A stretch of 64,000 bases of DNA from Bacillota bacterium (GTDB lineage Bacteria; Bacillota; Clostridia; Christensenellales; SZUA-584): positions 1 to 64,000 of the forward strand of contig JAEWRI010000038.1 in NCBI GenBank assembly GCA_023460085.1. Direction: 5' to 3'. The notes under the pieces were generated by a model. That model had not been told where the DNA came from, did no database searches, and saw nothing but the letters and a program-made list of their open reading frames with translations. A program made the position numbers and the translations under genes. The first letter of the stretch is position 1. Each line of letters starts with the position of its first letter. Shown piece by piece: positions 49,768 to 58,526 of the stretch.

Positions 49768-51731
49768 GATACGTGCGCGCCGGAAGGCAGCGCGCCGTCC
49801 AGCGTAACGATGCGCAGCGTGCCCTCGGCTTCCGCCGCCAGCAGCATGCCCTGAGACTCGATGCCCATCAGTTTGGCGGGCTTTAGATTGGCGACAACCA
49901 CGATGGTCTTGCCCACCATCTGCTCCGGGGTGTACCACTTGCGGATGCCCGACACAATCTGGCGCGTCTCGCCGCCCACTTCCACCTGCATCTTAATCAG
50001 CTTCTCGCTGCCCTCCACGGCGACGGCTTCCTTCACGAGGCCCACCTTGAGCTCCACCTTCTTGAAATCGTCGTAGGCGATGACGCCCGCGGGCGCTTCC
50101 TCGCGCGCGGCTTCCTTCTTCTTCTCCACCGTGGGCGCTTTCTTCTGCTTGCTCAGCGTGCGGTTGTCGGACAGCGCCTCGAGTTCCTCCAGCTCCTTCG
50201 GGATGTCGATGCGCGGGAACAGCGGCGCGGTCTGCTTCACGGTTAGGCCGCATACCGAGCGCCCGAACGCGGAAACGCTCTCCCACGACACCTGCTCCCC
50301 GCTCTCGATGCCGAGGATATCCTGTATACGCTTCGCGGTGCCGGGAATAAACGCCGTCAGCAGCACCGACACGATGCGCAGCCCTTCCGCGAGGTGCGCC
50401 ATCACACCTGCCAGCTGGCCCTTTTTGGCCTCGTCCTTCGCCAGTATCCACGGCGCGGTTAAATCGATGTACTTATTGAGCGTGCCCACGTAATCCCAGA
50501 TGGCCATCAGCGCGTCGGGCAGCCGCAGCGCGTTCATGTGCGCCTCCACGGCGGCGGCCAGCCTGCCGCCCTGCTCCTCCACGGCGTGATCGTGCTCCGT
50601 GGTGTCGTAGCGCCACGGGATTTCGCCGTCGAAGTATTTGCATATCATCGCGGCGGTGCGCGATACGAGGTTGCCTAAGTCGTTGGCGAGGTCGCTGTTG
50701 GTTCTGGTCAGCAGCGCTTCGCTGGAATACAGCCCGTCCGCGCCGAAGGGCACCTCGCGCAGCAGGAAGTAGCGCACGGCATCCACGCCATACCGGTTAA
50801 TGAGCTTCACCGGGTCCACCACGTTGCCCTTGGACTTGCTCATCTTGCCGCCCTCCAGCATCAGCCAGCCGTGACCAAACACCTGCTTTGGCAGCGGCAG
50901 CTCCAGCGCCATCAGCAGTATGGGCCAGATGATGGTATGAAAGCGGATGATCTCCTTGCCCACGATATGCACATCCGCGGGCCAGTACTTCTGGAACTTG
51001 GAATCGTCATCCGAGAGGTAGCCCAGCGCCGTGATATAGTTGGACAGCGCGTCTATCCACACGTACACCACGTGGTTCGGGTCGAAGTCCACCGGGATGC
51101 CCCACTTGAACGAGGTGCGCGATACGCACAGATCCTCCAGCCCCGGCAGCAGGAAATTGTTCAGCATCTCGTTTTTGCGGCTCTCCGGCTGTATAAAATC
51201 CGGGTGCGCCGCGATGTACTGTATCAGCCTGTCGGCGTAGGTGCTCATCTTGAAGAAGTACGCTTCTTCCTTGGCGCGCTCCACGGGACGCCCGCAGTCC
51301 GGGCACTTGCCGTCCACCAGCTGCCGCTCCAGCCAGTACGCTTCGCACGGCGTGCAGTACCAGCCCTCGTAGTGGCCCATATAGATGTCGCCCTGGTCAT
51401 AGAGCTTTTTGAATATCTTCTGCACGGCCTGCACATGCCTCTCCTCGGTCGTGCGGATAAAATCGTCGTTGGAAATCTCCATGAGGTCCCACAGAGAGCG
51501 GATGCCCTCCACGATGCCGTCCACGTATTCCTGCGGCTCCTTGCCCGCCGCCTTGGCCACGCGCTCTATCTTCTGACCGTGCTCGTCCGTACCCGTCAAA
51601 AACATCACGTCATAGCCCGTCTGCCGCTTGAAGCGCGCCAGCGCGTCCACCGCCACCGTACAGTACGAATGGCCGATGTGCAATTTGTCGCTCGGATAAT
51701 AGATGGGCGTCGTAATATAGTACTTCTTCAT
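49764..51731 (-). CDS. metG: Methionine-tRNA ligase
   Basis: The 655-residue class I synthetase charges tRNA-Met. HIGH is at 18-21 and KMSKS at 296-300. Zinc cysteines are in CTPCEAY and CPDCGRP. The anticodon-binding domain runs about 385-520. A charged linker precedes a C-terminal EMAP-type tRNA-binding domain (about 550-655; VELKVGLV, ANLKPAKLMGIESQGMLLAA). GGGAGA precedes the ATG, and a longer open frame upstream is not used. No T-box leader was seen upstream. Confidence 0.96.
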   Translation of the reverse strand: MKKYYITTPIYYPSDKLHIGHSYCTVAVDALARFKRQTGYDVMFLTGTDEHGQKIERVAKAAGKEPQEYVDGIVEGIRSLWDLMEISNDDFIRTTEERHVQAVQKIFKKLYDQGDIYMGHYEGWYCTPCEAYWLERQLVDGKCPDCGRPVERAKEEAYFFKMSTYADRLIQYIAAHPDFIQPESRKNEMLNNFLLPGLEDLCVSRTSFKWGIPVDFDPNHVVYVWIDALSNYITALGYLSDDDSKFQKYWPADVHIVGKEIIRFHTIIWPILLMALELPLPKQVFGHGWLMLEGGKMSKSKGNVVDPVKLINRYGVDAVRYFLLREVPFGADGLYSSEALLTRTNSDLANDLGNLVSRTAAMICKYFDGEIPWRYDTTEHDHAVEEQGGRLAAAVEAHMNALRLPDALMAIWDYVGTLNKYIDLTAPWILAKDEAKKGQLAGVMAHLAEGLRIVSVLLTAFIPGTAKRIQDILGIESGEQVSWESVSAFGRSVCGLTVKQTAPLFPRIDIPKELEELEALSDNRTLSKQKKAPTVEKKKEAAREEAPAGVIAYDDFKKVELKVGLVKEAVAVEGSEKLIKMQVEVGGETRQIVSGIRKWYTPEQMVGKTIVVVANLKPAKLMGIESQGMLLAAEAEGTLRIVTLDGALPSGAHVS

Positions 51732-51869
51732 CGAAATCTCCCGCTTTTTCGTCTTGTGTATTAGGATAGTTTTACAAAGAAGGTTTGTCAAGTAGGGCGC
51801 GCCGGACACGCCGGACGAAAGCCGGCGGATGCAGGCGCACGGGAGATCCTTACGGCGGTCCCGCACCGG

Positions 51870-52388
51870 TTATAGATACCGTCTCACCTTTCCCATATAC
51901 TCACGGTATGCGTCGCCGAACCGCTCGAGGCACCACCGCTCTTCGGAAAGTATGATGAAGTGCGCCGACACCTGATAGACCAGCAGTATCGCGAAAAGTA
52001 CCCACGACCGGGCCATCAGCGCGCACCCGAGAAAGTAGATGAAATAAGCCACGTACATCGGGTTGCGCGACACCCTGTACAGGCCGCCCGTGTTGACCCC
52101 TCCCGTCCCCGGCTTCGCGTAATCCGCAGCGGCAGCCGCGTACAACACCGCCCCGGCGACGGTCACCCCCAGGCCAACATAGAACCAAACGGCATCGGCC
52201 CGCATCGTCAGAAAGAAAAGGGTCACCAACATCCCGGCGGTCGTGAGCTGGTACACCCAGTAAGCCGCTCTCTCTTTGCCGAGAAGCGGCGCAAAGTGCG
52301 CCGCGCGCCGCAGCGCCTCGCGGCTGACCAGCGCCAGCAATCCATACCGTATCAGCAATATGGGTATCAGCAGAAACCCTGCGTTCAT
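51870..52388 (-). CDS. Isoprenylcysteine methyltransferase-like membrane protein
   Basis: The 172-residue protein has about five membrane segments. It carries the ICMT/phospholipid methyltransferase motif GLYRVSRNPMYVAYF (residues about 105-119) and a C-terminal EERWCLERFGDAYREYMGKV. These enzymes methylate lipids or prenylated groups using SAM; the bacterial substrates are mostly unknown. GGGCGGGAGA lies upstream of the ATG. Confidence 0.87.
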   Translation of the reverse strand: MNAGFLLIPILLIRYGLLALVSREALRRAAHFAPLLGKERAAYWVYQLTTAGMLVTLFFLTMRADAVWFYVGLGVTVAGAVLYAAAAADYAKPGTGGVNTGGLYRVSRNPMYVAYFIYFLGCALMARSWVLFAILLVYQVSAHFIILSEERWCLERFGDAYREYMGKVRRYL

Positions 52389-52458
52389 TCTCCCGCCCTT
52401 TCTTCCCGCCCCGGTTTCATTATACCCCGAAGGCACCGATGCGATATCCAGCGCATGC

Positions 52459-53115
52459 TCAGAGGGATTTGCTCCCTTCCCTGACGCTCAGCGGCGCAAG
52501 CGGGTGCGACGCGATGAAGCTTCGCACCCACTCCGGGCTGGTCTTGGAATATTCCCGCAGCGCCCAGCCAATCGCCTTGTTGATGAAGAACTCCTTCGAG
52601 CGAAGGTTGCTTTCAATGGCGTCCGCCAGAAAAGCGGTATCGGTTTTGCCCTTTAAGTGAAGCTGGAATGTGACAGACATGCGCCGAAGCCACAGGTTCT
52701 CGCTTGAAATCCATCGCCGTATCGTCTCCCCCGTCTGCGGGTATTTCAGAAACAGTACGCCCAGCGGGATGTTGAACATATCCACGGTGTCCCACCACGA
52801 ATTTTGCGTGATGAGCGCCTCGATATGCGAAACGTCCTGCGCCGCGAGCTTGTCCTTCATCTGCAGCACGTAATCCACGGCGAGGTAATGGAACTCGCGC
52901 TGCGGCCGCGCATAACAGGCATAGGCGAATTCCCAGTCCATCGTCTCTTTCTTTTTCCGATTCAAGAAATCCTTCGTCAGCGCCGCCCTCTCGGGCTTCT
53001 GAATCCCCAGAAAGGCAAACTGGTCCTTCAGATACGCGGACATTCGGGCCGCCTTCTCCGGGTCTGCCGCGGCCTCCAGCAATTCAAATACCGCATCGAT
53101 TTCATGCTGATTCAT
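52459..53115 (-). CDS. DNA alkylation repair protein (AlkD-like)
   Basis: The 218-residue protein is all-helical with HEAT-like repeats and matches AlkD. FLGIQKPERAAL at the start, the ITQNSWWDTVDMF motif with Trp and catalytic-type Asp, and INKAIGWALREYSKTSP near the end are visible. AlkD excises cationic alkylated bases such as 3-methyladenine. AAGGGG precedes the ATG. The gene lies 11 bases after the small XRE gene and may be cotranscribed. Confidence 0.9.
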   Translation of the reverse strand: MNQHEIDAVFELLEAAADPEKAARMSAYLKDQFAFLGIQKPERAALTKDFLNRKKKETMDWEFAYACYARPQREFHYLAVDYVLQMKDKLAAQDVSHIEALITQNSWWDTVDMFNIPLGVLFLKYPQTGETIRRWISSENLWLRRMSVTFQLHLKGKTDTAFLADAIESNLRSKEFFINKAIGWALREYSKTSPEWVRSFIASHPLAPLSVREGSKSL

Positions 53116-53126
53116 TCCGTGCCCCT

Positions 53127-53339
53127 TTACCCCAGCCTATCCATGTGCCAGTCCAGAAAGAAGATCTGCTCCACCGGCTTTCCCAGCAGCCGCGCAATCT
53201 TCATGGCAAGCTCCAGCGTGGGGTTGTACTTGTCGTTTTCGATGGCGATGATCGTCTGACGCGTAACGCCCAGCTGCACCGCCATTTCCTCCTGCGTGCA
53301 GCCGCGCTCCTTGCGGAGACGCCGTATGTTATTCCTCAT
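53127..53339 (-). CDS. XRE family transcriptional regulator (short)
   Basis: The 70-residue protein is a single helix-turn-helix (IRRLRKERGCTQEEMAVQLGVTRQTI) with a C-terminal PVEQIFFLD stretch, as in YozG-like regulators. It overlaps the upstream membrane gene by 11 bases. The start at 53339 is the usual MRNN/MKNN position; an in-frame GTG lies four codons upstream. Short XRE plus membrane protein pairs are common in Firmicutes. Confidence 0.88.
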   Translation of the reverse strand: MRNNIRRLRKERGCTQEEMAVQLGVTRQTIIAIENDKYNPTLELAMKIARLLGKPVEQIFFLDWHMDRLG

Positions 53340-53556
53340 CGCTGCCGGCACGCACCATTCTTCTGGTGATGATCAATTTTGCGGCAAAGAACACAATGGA
53401 CTGCGCGCACAGCAGCAGGAACGGGATAAAGGGAAGCTCGCCGTTCACCGCCATCTCCGCAATGGTCCATGCCGCCAGCGACGTGCCCACCAGCGCCCAC
53501 GAAAGCCGCATCGCCTTAAAGTTCACGCTCATCTCCATCTCGTCAGCGCGTTTCAT
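53329..53556 (-). CDS. Small membrane protein paired with XRE regulator
   Basis: The 75-residue protein has two hydrophobic segments (about 18-38 and 42-62). AGGAGGG lies eight bases before the ATG. Its end overlaps the XRE gene. The function is unknown; it may be the regulated partner in the pair. Confidence 0.7.
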   Translation of the reverse strand: MKRADEMEMSVNFKAMRLSWALVGTSLAAWTIAEMAVNGELPFIPFLLLCAQSIVFFAAKLIITRRMVRAGSDEE

Positions 53557-53639
53557 ATCGCGAACCCTCCTGAATGTTAAACGTTCTTTACATATTATCG
53601 GCTGTAAAAAAGATGGTGTCAAGAACTTTTTACATTCGG

Positions 53640-54173
53640 TCACGCGGGAAAGAACAGGCGGCACACGAGTATGCTGGCGATGAGGCCCGCGACGGCGCTG
53701 ATGATCGCCGCGGGGATGGTGTAGCGCGTCTTCTTGACGCCCACGCTGCCGTAGTACAGGGATACGGTATAGAAAATGGTCTCGGAGGAGCCCATCATGG
53801 TGCTGGCCGCGCGCCCGATGAAGCTGTCCGGGCCGTAGCGGTTGAATATCGATGTCAGCATTGCCAATGACGCGCTGCCGGAAAACGGCTGCATCAGCGC
53901 CAGCGGCAGCACCTCCGGCGGAATGCCGACGGGCTTCAGCAGCGGAGACAGCGCACCCGCGATATAATCGAAGCAGCCCGAGGCGGTGAACATCTGTATG
54001 GCGAATATGAAGCCCACCACGTAGGGCAGTATGCGAAACGCCGTCGTCAGTCCCTGCTTCGCGCCCGCGATAAACGATTCGTACACGTTCACCTTTTTGG
54101 CCGTGCCGAATACCACAACGAACGCGATGAACGCCGGAACGAACGCGGCGGAAATATACCCCACTACCTGCAT
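53640..54173 (-). CDS. spmB: Spore maturation protein B
   Basis: The 177-residue membrane protein matches SpmB. It shows PYVVGFIFAIQMFTASG, the GIPPEVLPLALMQPFSGSASLA block and SSETIFYTVSLYYGSVG. With SpmA it drives spore core dehydration in the mother cell or forespore. It belongs to the nucleoside-recognition (Gate) domain superfamily. The start overlaps the end of spmA by 10 bases. Confidence 0.92.
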   Translation of the reverse strand: MQVVGYISAAFVPAFIAFVVVFGTAKKVNVYESFIAGAKQGLTTAFRILPYVVGFIFAIQMFTASGCFDYIAGALSPLLKPVGIPPEVLPLALMQPFSGSASLAMLTSIFNRYGPDSFIGRAASTMMGSSETIFYTVSLYYGSVGVKKTRYTIPAAIISAVAGLIASILVCRLFFPA

Positions 54174-54748
54174 CGCGAGAACCTTTTGAAAATCCGGGCC
54201 GCGGCGATGGCTACCGCCGTGTTGGCCGTGGTCGCGAGGAGCGAGGTCAGCACGATTTCGGCGGGCGCGGCGCTGCCCGCGGCACTGCGCAGCGCGATGA
54301 CCGTCATGGGCATCAGCTGCACCGCCGACGCGTTGATAATGAGCAGCATGCACATCGCGTGGGATGCCCGCTCCTTGTCGGGATTGAGCTCCTGCAGCTC
54401 CTTCATCGCCTTCAGGCCGAAGGGCGTGGCGGCGTTGCCCATGCCCAGCATGTTGGCAACGATGTTGAGCGTGATGTATCCGCTGGCGGGGCTGTCCTTG
54501 GGAACGCCCGGAAACAGCCGCCGGATGGCGCCGCGCATCTTCTTTGCCAGCGCCTCCACCAGACCCGCGTCCTGCGCCACGCGCAGTATACCAAGCCACA
54601 GTGCGTACGCACCGATGAGGCTGATACACAGCAGCGCCGCGTCCTTCGCGCCCATAATGGCCGCGTCGGATACCGCCTGGGCTTTTCCCGTGGCGATCCC
54701 CACCACCGCGCCGATGACGATGAGCGCTGCCCAGATATAACGGATCAT
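54164..54748 (-). CDS. spmA: Spore maturation protein A
   Basis: The 194-residue membrane protein matches SpmA. It shows KDAALLCISLIGAYALWLGILRVAQDAGLV, ASGYITLNIVANMLGMGNAATPFGLKAM and the INASAVQLMPMTVIALR segment, each well kept. GGAGG precedes the ATG. The pair spmA-spmB usually follows a dacF/dacB penicillin-binding protein gene; that gene is not here. Expression should be sporulation specific. Confidence 0.92.
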   Translation of the reverse strand: MIRYIWAALIVIGAVVGIATGKAQAVSDAAIMGAKDAALLCISLIGAYALWLGILRVAQDAGLVEALAKKMRGAIRRLFPGVPKDSPASGYITLNIVANMLGMGNAATPFGLKAMKELQELNPDKERASHAMCMLLIINASAVQLMPMTVIALRSAAGSAAPAEIVLTSLLATTANTAVAIAAARIFKRFSRCR

Positions 54749-54837
54749 GTCACGCCTCCGGTTTTTATTTCTGTATCCGTTTATATTTATGCAATTGTGA
54801 CGGATTTATTAATCTTTACTTTTTCTAGCTGTAGAGG

Positions 54838-54867
54838 TTGACAATATGAAACTATTTTTGTTATATT
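54838..54867 (+). promoter_or_regulatory. Sigma-A promoter of the AbrB gene
   Basis: TTGACA (54838-54843), 18 bases and TATATT (54862-54867); TTATAT with 17-base spacing overlaps it. The surrounding region is very AT-rich, as is usual for abrB. Confidence 0.65.
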
Positions 54868-54912
54868 TTGATATGTGGGAGACATTTATTTTTAATGGGG
54901 AGATGAAAAGCA

Positions 54913-55152
54913 ATGAAGTCAACGGGTATCGTAAGGAAAGTCGATTCGCTGGGCCGTATTGTGCTGCCTATCGAATTGCGCAGAGTGATGGGGATTGACA
55001 TCAAGGATCCCATTGAAATCTTCGTGGACGACAGTCACATCGTGCTGGGCAAGTATCAGCCTGCCTGCATTTTCTGTGACAGCGTCACCGGAGTGACCGA
55101 GTTCAAGGGCGCCAAGGTGTGCGCCGATTGCATGGCGAAACTCAAGAAATAG
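54913..55152 (+). CDS. abrB: AbrB family transition-state regulator
   Basis: The 79-residue protein is a full AbrB: STGIVRKVDSLGRIVLPIELRRVMGI swapped-hairpin N-terminus, then DPIEIFVDDSHIVLGKYQPACIFC. A second CxxC (VCADC) pairs with the first and is typical of clostridial AbrB. It represses stationary-phase genes. GGGGAGATG lies upstream. It is convergent with rsmI and overlaps its end by 11 bases, as in Bacillus. Confidence 0.92.
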   Translation: MKSTGIVRKVDSLGRIVLPIELRRVMGIDIKDPIEIFVDDSHIVLGKYQPACIFCDSVTGVTEFKGAKVCADCMAKLKK

Positions 55153-55969
55153 TATCCGTCAAGCCGGAGGCGAGCCCATAGGCCCGATTCCGGCGGATAC
55201 CCAGGGTTTCAGACGCCGCGGTTGCGGCGTCTTTTTTTGTCATCCCGCCGCGGATGTACCCCTTCAGCAGCGCCGTTATCTCTTCGTCCGTGGCCTCGGC
55301 GCGCGCGCGCGCCGCGCCGCCCACGATAATCACATACTCCCCTTTGTTTTCGCCTGCAAAGGCTTCGCACGCCTCCTGAAGGCTGCCGCGCAGCACGCGC
55401 TCATAGACCTTGGTCAGCTCCTTCGCCACCGCGGCGGGGCGCTCAGGGCCGCACGCGGCTTTCAGCTTCTCCAGCGTGGCGGAGAGGTGATGCGGGCTCT
55501 CGTAGAGTATGCAGGGCAAGGGGCTCTCCGCCGCCTGCGCGATCTGCCGCTTCTCCTCCGCGGGCTTCTTCGAGAGGAACCCGATGAACGTAAACGCCCC
55601 GCCGAAGCCGGAGAGCGTCATCGCGGTAACGGCGGCGCAAGCGCCCGGCAGAGAGGTCATCTCCACGCCCGCCGCCGCGGCTTCCGCCACCAGCTCCGCG
55701 CCCGGGTCGGAGATGACGGGCGTACCCGCGTCGGACACCAGCGCAACGTTCTTCCCCGCCTTCAGCTCTTCGATGAGCCACGCGCGCTTCTCCGGCGTGC
55801 TGTGCTCGTGGAAGCTCACCAGCTTCGTGTGGATATCGTAGCGCGACAGCAGCGCGCGCGTATGGCGCGTATCCTCCGCCGCGATAAAATCGACTTCCTT
55901 CAGTATGCGCAGCGCGCGCAGCGTAATGTCTTCCATATTGCCGATGGGCGTGGCAACGATGTATAGCAT
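55142..55969 (-). CDS. rsmI: 16S rRNA 2'-O-ribose methyltransferase I
   Basis: The 275-residue protein starts MLYIVATPIGNMEDITLRAL, the RsmI signature. It continues with EDTRHTRALLSRY, VSDAGTPVISDPG and PSPLPCILYESPH-like blocks. It methylates C1402 of 16S rRNA. The C-terminal helix-turn-helix (MTKKDAATAASETLGIRRN) overlaps an antisense terminator for abrB. The start has GGAGAGG upstream. It follows trmN6 with one base between stop and ATG. Confidence 0.93.
   Translation of the reverse strand: MLYIVATPIGNMEDITLRALRILKEVDFIAAEDTRHTRALLSRYDIHTKLVSFHEHSTPEKRAWLIEELKAGKNVALVSDAGTPVISDPGAELVAEAAAAGVEMTSLPGACAAVTAMTLSGFGGAFTFIGFLSKKPAEEKRQIAQAAESPLPCILYESPHHLSATLEKLKAACGPERPAAVAKELTKVYERVLRGSLQEACEAFAGENKGEYVIIVGGAARARAEATDEEITALLKGYIRGGMTKKDAATAASETLGIRRNRAYGLASGLTDTIS
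55212..55238 (+). terminator. abrB terminator inside the rsmI coding region
   Basis: GACGCCGC (55212-55219), GGTT, GCGGCGTC (55224-55231) and seven T. On the other strand the A-run and stem encode KKDAATAAS of RsmI. Confidence 0.85.
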
Positions 55970-55970
55970 G

Positions 55971-56720
55971 TCATGCCTCTCCGATTCCGTAGATTTCGCG
56001 CAACCCGGCCGTGTACGCCCCGTCCGGCCCGTACAGTACAAGCTGCGGCATAAAGGCCATCCCCGGCCCCGCGCCCTTGCGCCCTTCCACCAGCGCAAAC
56101 CCCGGCGCTTCGTCCGCGCGCCGCGATACCAGCCGCGCCCGCTTGGGTTCCACGCGCGCCTCGCGCATGCGCTGCATCAGCTCCGCAAAGCGCTCCGCGC
56201 GGTGGATCATACACAGCCGCCCGCCGGTGCGCAGCAGCTTCGCCGCGGCGCTCACCACGTCCTGCAGCGTGCAGCACACCTCGCGCTTGGCGATGTCCAC
56301 ATGCGCCCGGCCGCTCGGCTTGCCCGCGTCCGCGCGCTCGTAGGGCGGGTTTGATACCACCAGATCGAGGCCGTGCCCGGCTAGCCGCGAGGCTTCCTTC
56401 AGGTCGCCGCAGACGATGCGCACGCGCTCCTCAAGGCCGTTTAACTCCACGCTCCGCCGCGCCATGTCGGCAAGGCGCGGCTGAATCTCGATCCCGATCA
56501 TCGAAAGCTCCGGGTTGCGCGCGCACATCAGCAGCGGCAGTATGCCGCTTCCCGCGCCCAAATCCGCCGCGCGCTCCGCGCCCTGCGTCCGCGCGAAATG
56601 CGCCAGCAGCACCGCGTCCGTACCGTACGCAAACACCTCCGGGTGCGCGATGATGCGGTACCCGTTCTGCAGGTCTTCAATTGTCTCATCCGGCAGCAGC
56701 CGAACGTCCACACTGTCCAC
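55971..56720 (-). CDS. tRNA1(Val) adenine-37 N6-methyltransferase (TrmN6/YabB-like)
   Basis: The roughly 249-residue SAM methyltransferase shows FAYGTDAVLLAHF, ADLGAGSGILPLL (SAM motif) and the catalytic NPPY (VVSNPPYERADAG). This matches TrmN6/YabB, which modifies A37 of tRNA-Val. The start is uncertain. A GTG at 56720 lies seven bases after a TATAAT and would be leaderless; a second GTG is at 56711. Two ATG codons upstream (56783, 56795) would put the promoter inside the gene. It heads the trmN6-rsmI operon. Confidence 0.85.
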   Translation of the reverse strand: MDSVDVRLLPDETIEDLQNGYRIIAHPEVFAYGTDAVLLAHFARTQGAERAADLGAGSGILPLLMCARNPELSMIGIEIQPRLADMARRSVELNGLEERVRIVCGDLKEASRLAGHGLDLVVSNPPYERADAGKPSGRAHVDIAKREVCCTLQDVVSAAAKLLRTGGRLCMIHRAERFAELMQRMREARVEPKRARLVSRRADEAPGFALVEGRKGAGPGMAFMPQLVLYGPDGAYTAGLREIYGIGEA

Positions 56721-56727
56721 TTGGTTT

Positions 56728-56756
56728 ATTATACCGCAAACGGCGTCCGATGAAAA
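56728..56756 (-). promoter_or_regulatory. Promoter of trmN6-rsmI, leaderless geometry
   Basis: Minus strand TTTTCA (56756-56751), 17 bases, TATAAT (56733-56728), then seven bases to GTG. No ribosome site fits between. Confidence 0.5.
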
Positions 56757-56824
56757 CCGCCGCACGCGCGCGATTGCCGTCATGCTTTCACGCAATATTT
56801 ACATTCCGCAATAAGGCGGCATGG

Positions 56825-56862
56825 TATACTGGAGTCAAAAGACGGCTGTGAAAACACAGCCG
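56825..56862 (+). promoter_or_regulatory. Extended -10 and leader hairpin before GPH symporter
   Basis: TG-G-TATACT (to 56830) is an extended -10. CGGCTGTG-AAAA-CACAGCCG (56843-56862) is a perfect 8-bp leader hairpin without a T-run, placed about 60 bases before the start. It may affect mRNA stability or regulation. Confidence 0.45.
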
Positions 56863-56922
56863 CACCCTCAATGGATAAAACCCGGACTGTCAGAGCCGGA
56901 TCATTTTATAAAAAAGGTGAAT

Positions 56923-58368
56923 ATGGCAATTACCCCACGGCCGCGGCAATCGGCGGAACGACACAAGATTCCCTTCGGCGTCAAGCTGGGCTACGGCATC
57001 GGGACGCTCTCTTACGCGATCCCGTTTCAGCTACTCTCCGGCTTTTTTCTCTTCTACTGCACCACCGTCCTCGGCGTGTCGGGCATACTCACTGGTACGT
57101 TGATCTCCGTCAGCACCATCTGGGATGCGGTGACCGATCCGGTCATGGGGTATATCTCCGACCATACGCACAAGCGCATACTCTTTGGTCGGCGTCTGTT
57201 CTACATCTTCATCGGCGCCATCGGCCTGGCCATCGTCAATTACTTCATATGGAGCGTGGATCCGCAGCTGCGCGGCGGAGACCCGGGTACCGTCAAGGCC
57301 ATATGGATTGCGGTACTGCTGATACTGCTCAAGACCTTCTCCACCATATATACTACGCCGTACCTAGCGCTGGGCGCGGAGCTTTCCAGCGATTACAACG
57401 AGCGCAACACCGTGCAGTCGTTCCGCACCGCGTTCTTCTTTTTGGGATTCCTGTTCCCGTCCGTGCTGGGAATGGCCTTCTTCTTCCGCCCTACCGCCGC
57501 CTATCCGGACGGCAAAGCCAACCCGGAAGCCTACGCGGCGCTGGGGCTCACCGCGTCCGCCATCACGCTGGTATGCGCGGCCGTCTGCCTGATACTGACC
57601 TATAAGCACCGCTGCGTGGAGACCGTCCCCAGGGTAAAGCGCAATCCCATCGTCGGACTGTTCCGCGAGATTGCCGAGGCGCTCAAGGTCTCCGATTTCC
57701 GCAACATCAGCTTCGCGCTCATGTTCATCAACATGGCCATGGGCATCGTCAGCGCCGTAGGAATGCATGTTTTCACGTATACCTTCGGCCTCAGCAGCGG
57801 GCAGATTGCGTTCGTATTCGGCGCGCTGTTTTTGACGGCATTGCTTGCTCAGCCCGTTTGGGTGATGGTGGCCAATAAATATGACAAGCGCGGCGCGCTG
57901 GTGTTCTGCCTGTATATGAACCTCGCGGTATCGGCGCTGTTTATCGGCTATGTGCTCGCCCACGCCTGGATAGGCACCCATTATCTCATCGTGCTGCCGC
58001 TGGCCATGCTGATAGGGTTTTCGATGGGCGGCAGCGTCGCCCTGCCCTACTCCATGATATCCGACACGATAGACAAGGACGCGTACGAGTCCGGCACGCG
58101 CAAGGAAGGCATATTCTACGGCTGCGCGACGTTCATGTATAAGCTGTCGCAGTCGCTCGCGGTGTTCTTTGTGGGCACACTGCTGGATGTCATCGGATTC
58201 AACGCCAACCAAACGCAAGCGCCGTCTGTCTATCTGCAAGTCGGGATGATACTGCCGGTCGGGTTTCTCATCTGCTTTGCCCTCGCGCTGATACTGACCA
58301 AAAGATACAGGCTGAATCGGGAGAGCGTTCAGAAATACCAATCCGGATACCATCCCCGGCAGCGCTGA
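56923..58368 (+). CDS. GPH family sugar:cation symporter (MFS)
   Basis: The 481-residue protein has twelve membrane segments of the glycoside-pentoside-hexuronide symporter family. GVKLGYGIGTLSYAIPFQL, STIWDAVTDPVMGYISDHTHKRILFGRR and the RNTVQSFRTAFF-like region are present. GCATFMYKLSQSLAVFFVGTLLD near residue 400 is also typical. It moves a sugar or glycoside with Na+ or H+. The start at 56923 has AAAGGTGA upstream; the longer open frame begins in the promoter. No glycosidase gene is adjacent. Confidence 0.92.
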   Translation: MAITPRPRQSAERHKIPFGVKLGYGIGTLSYAIPFQLLSGFFLFYCTTVLGVSGILTGTLISVSTIWDAVTDPVMGYISDHTHKRILFGRRLFYIFIGAIGLAIVNYFIWSVDPQLRGGDPGTVKAIWIAVLLILLKTFSTIYTTPYLALGAELSSDYNERNTVQSFRTAFFFLGFLFPSVLGMAFFFRPTAAYPDGKANPEAYAALGLTASAITLVCAAVCLILTYKHRCVETVPRVKRNPIVGLFREIAEALKVSDFRNISFALMFINMAMGIVSAVGMHVFTYTFGLSSGQIAFVFGALFLTALLAQPVWVMVANKYDKRGALVFCLYMNLAVSALFIGYVLAHAWIGTHYLIVLPLAMLIGFSMGGSVALPYSMISDTIDKDAYESGTRKEGIFYGCATFMYKLSQSLAVFFVGTLLDVIGFNANQTQAPSVYLQVGMILPVGFLICFALALILTKRYRLNRESVQKYQSGYHPRQR

Positions 58369-58390
58369 AAAAGCGGCGCTGCTTTTCATT
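58359..58390 (+). terminator. Terminator overlapping the GPH stop codon
   Basis: GCAGCGC (58359-58365) pairs with GCGCTGC (58376-58382), followed by TTTT. The stop TGA lies in the loop. Confidence 0.7.
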
Positions 58391-58457
58391 TTCCGCTCTT
58401 CCCTCGCATTCTTCTTCATTTCTGCGGCAACCGGTGTAAATATAATATATTTAACGC

Positions 58458-58486
58458 TTTACTATTTCACTATGCTAAATTATAAT
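58458..58486 (+). promoter_or_regulatory. Promoter of the amino acid ABC operon
   Basis: TTTACT (58458-58463), 17 bases and TATAAT (58481-58486). The same TTTACT-17-TATAAT is used at 32237. Confidence 0.7.
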
Positions 58487-58526
58487 ACACACATATCAAA
58501 ATTTATATCAGTTACGGAGGAAAACC

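Noticed and set aside
51732..51869. N-terminal extension of MetG
   Set aside because: The frame is open, but the HIGH motif and GGGAGA site place the start at 51731.
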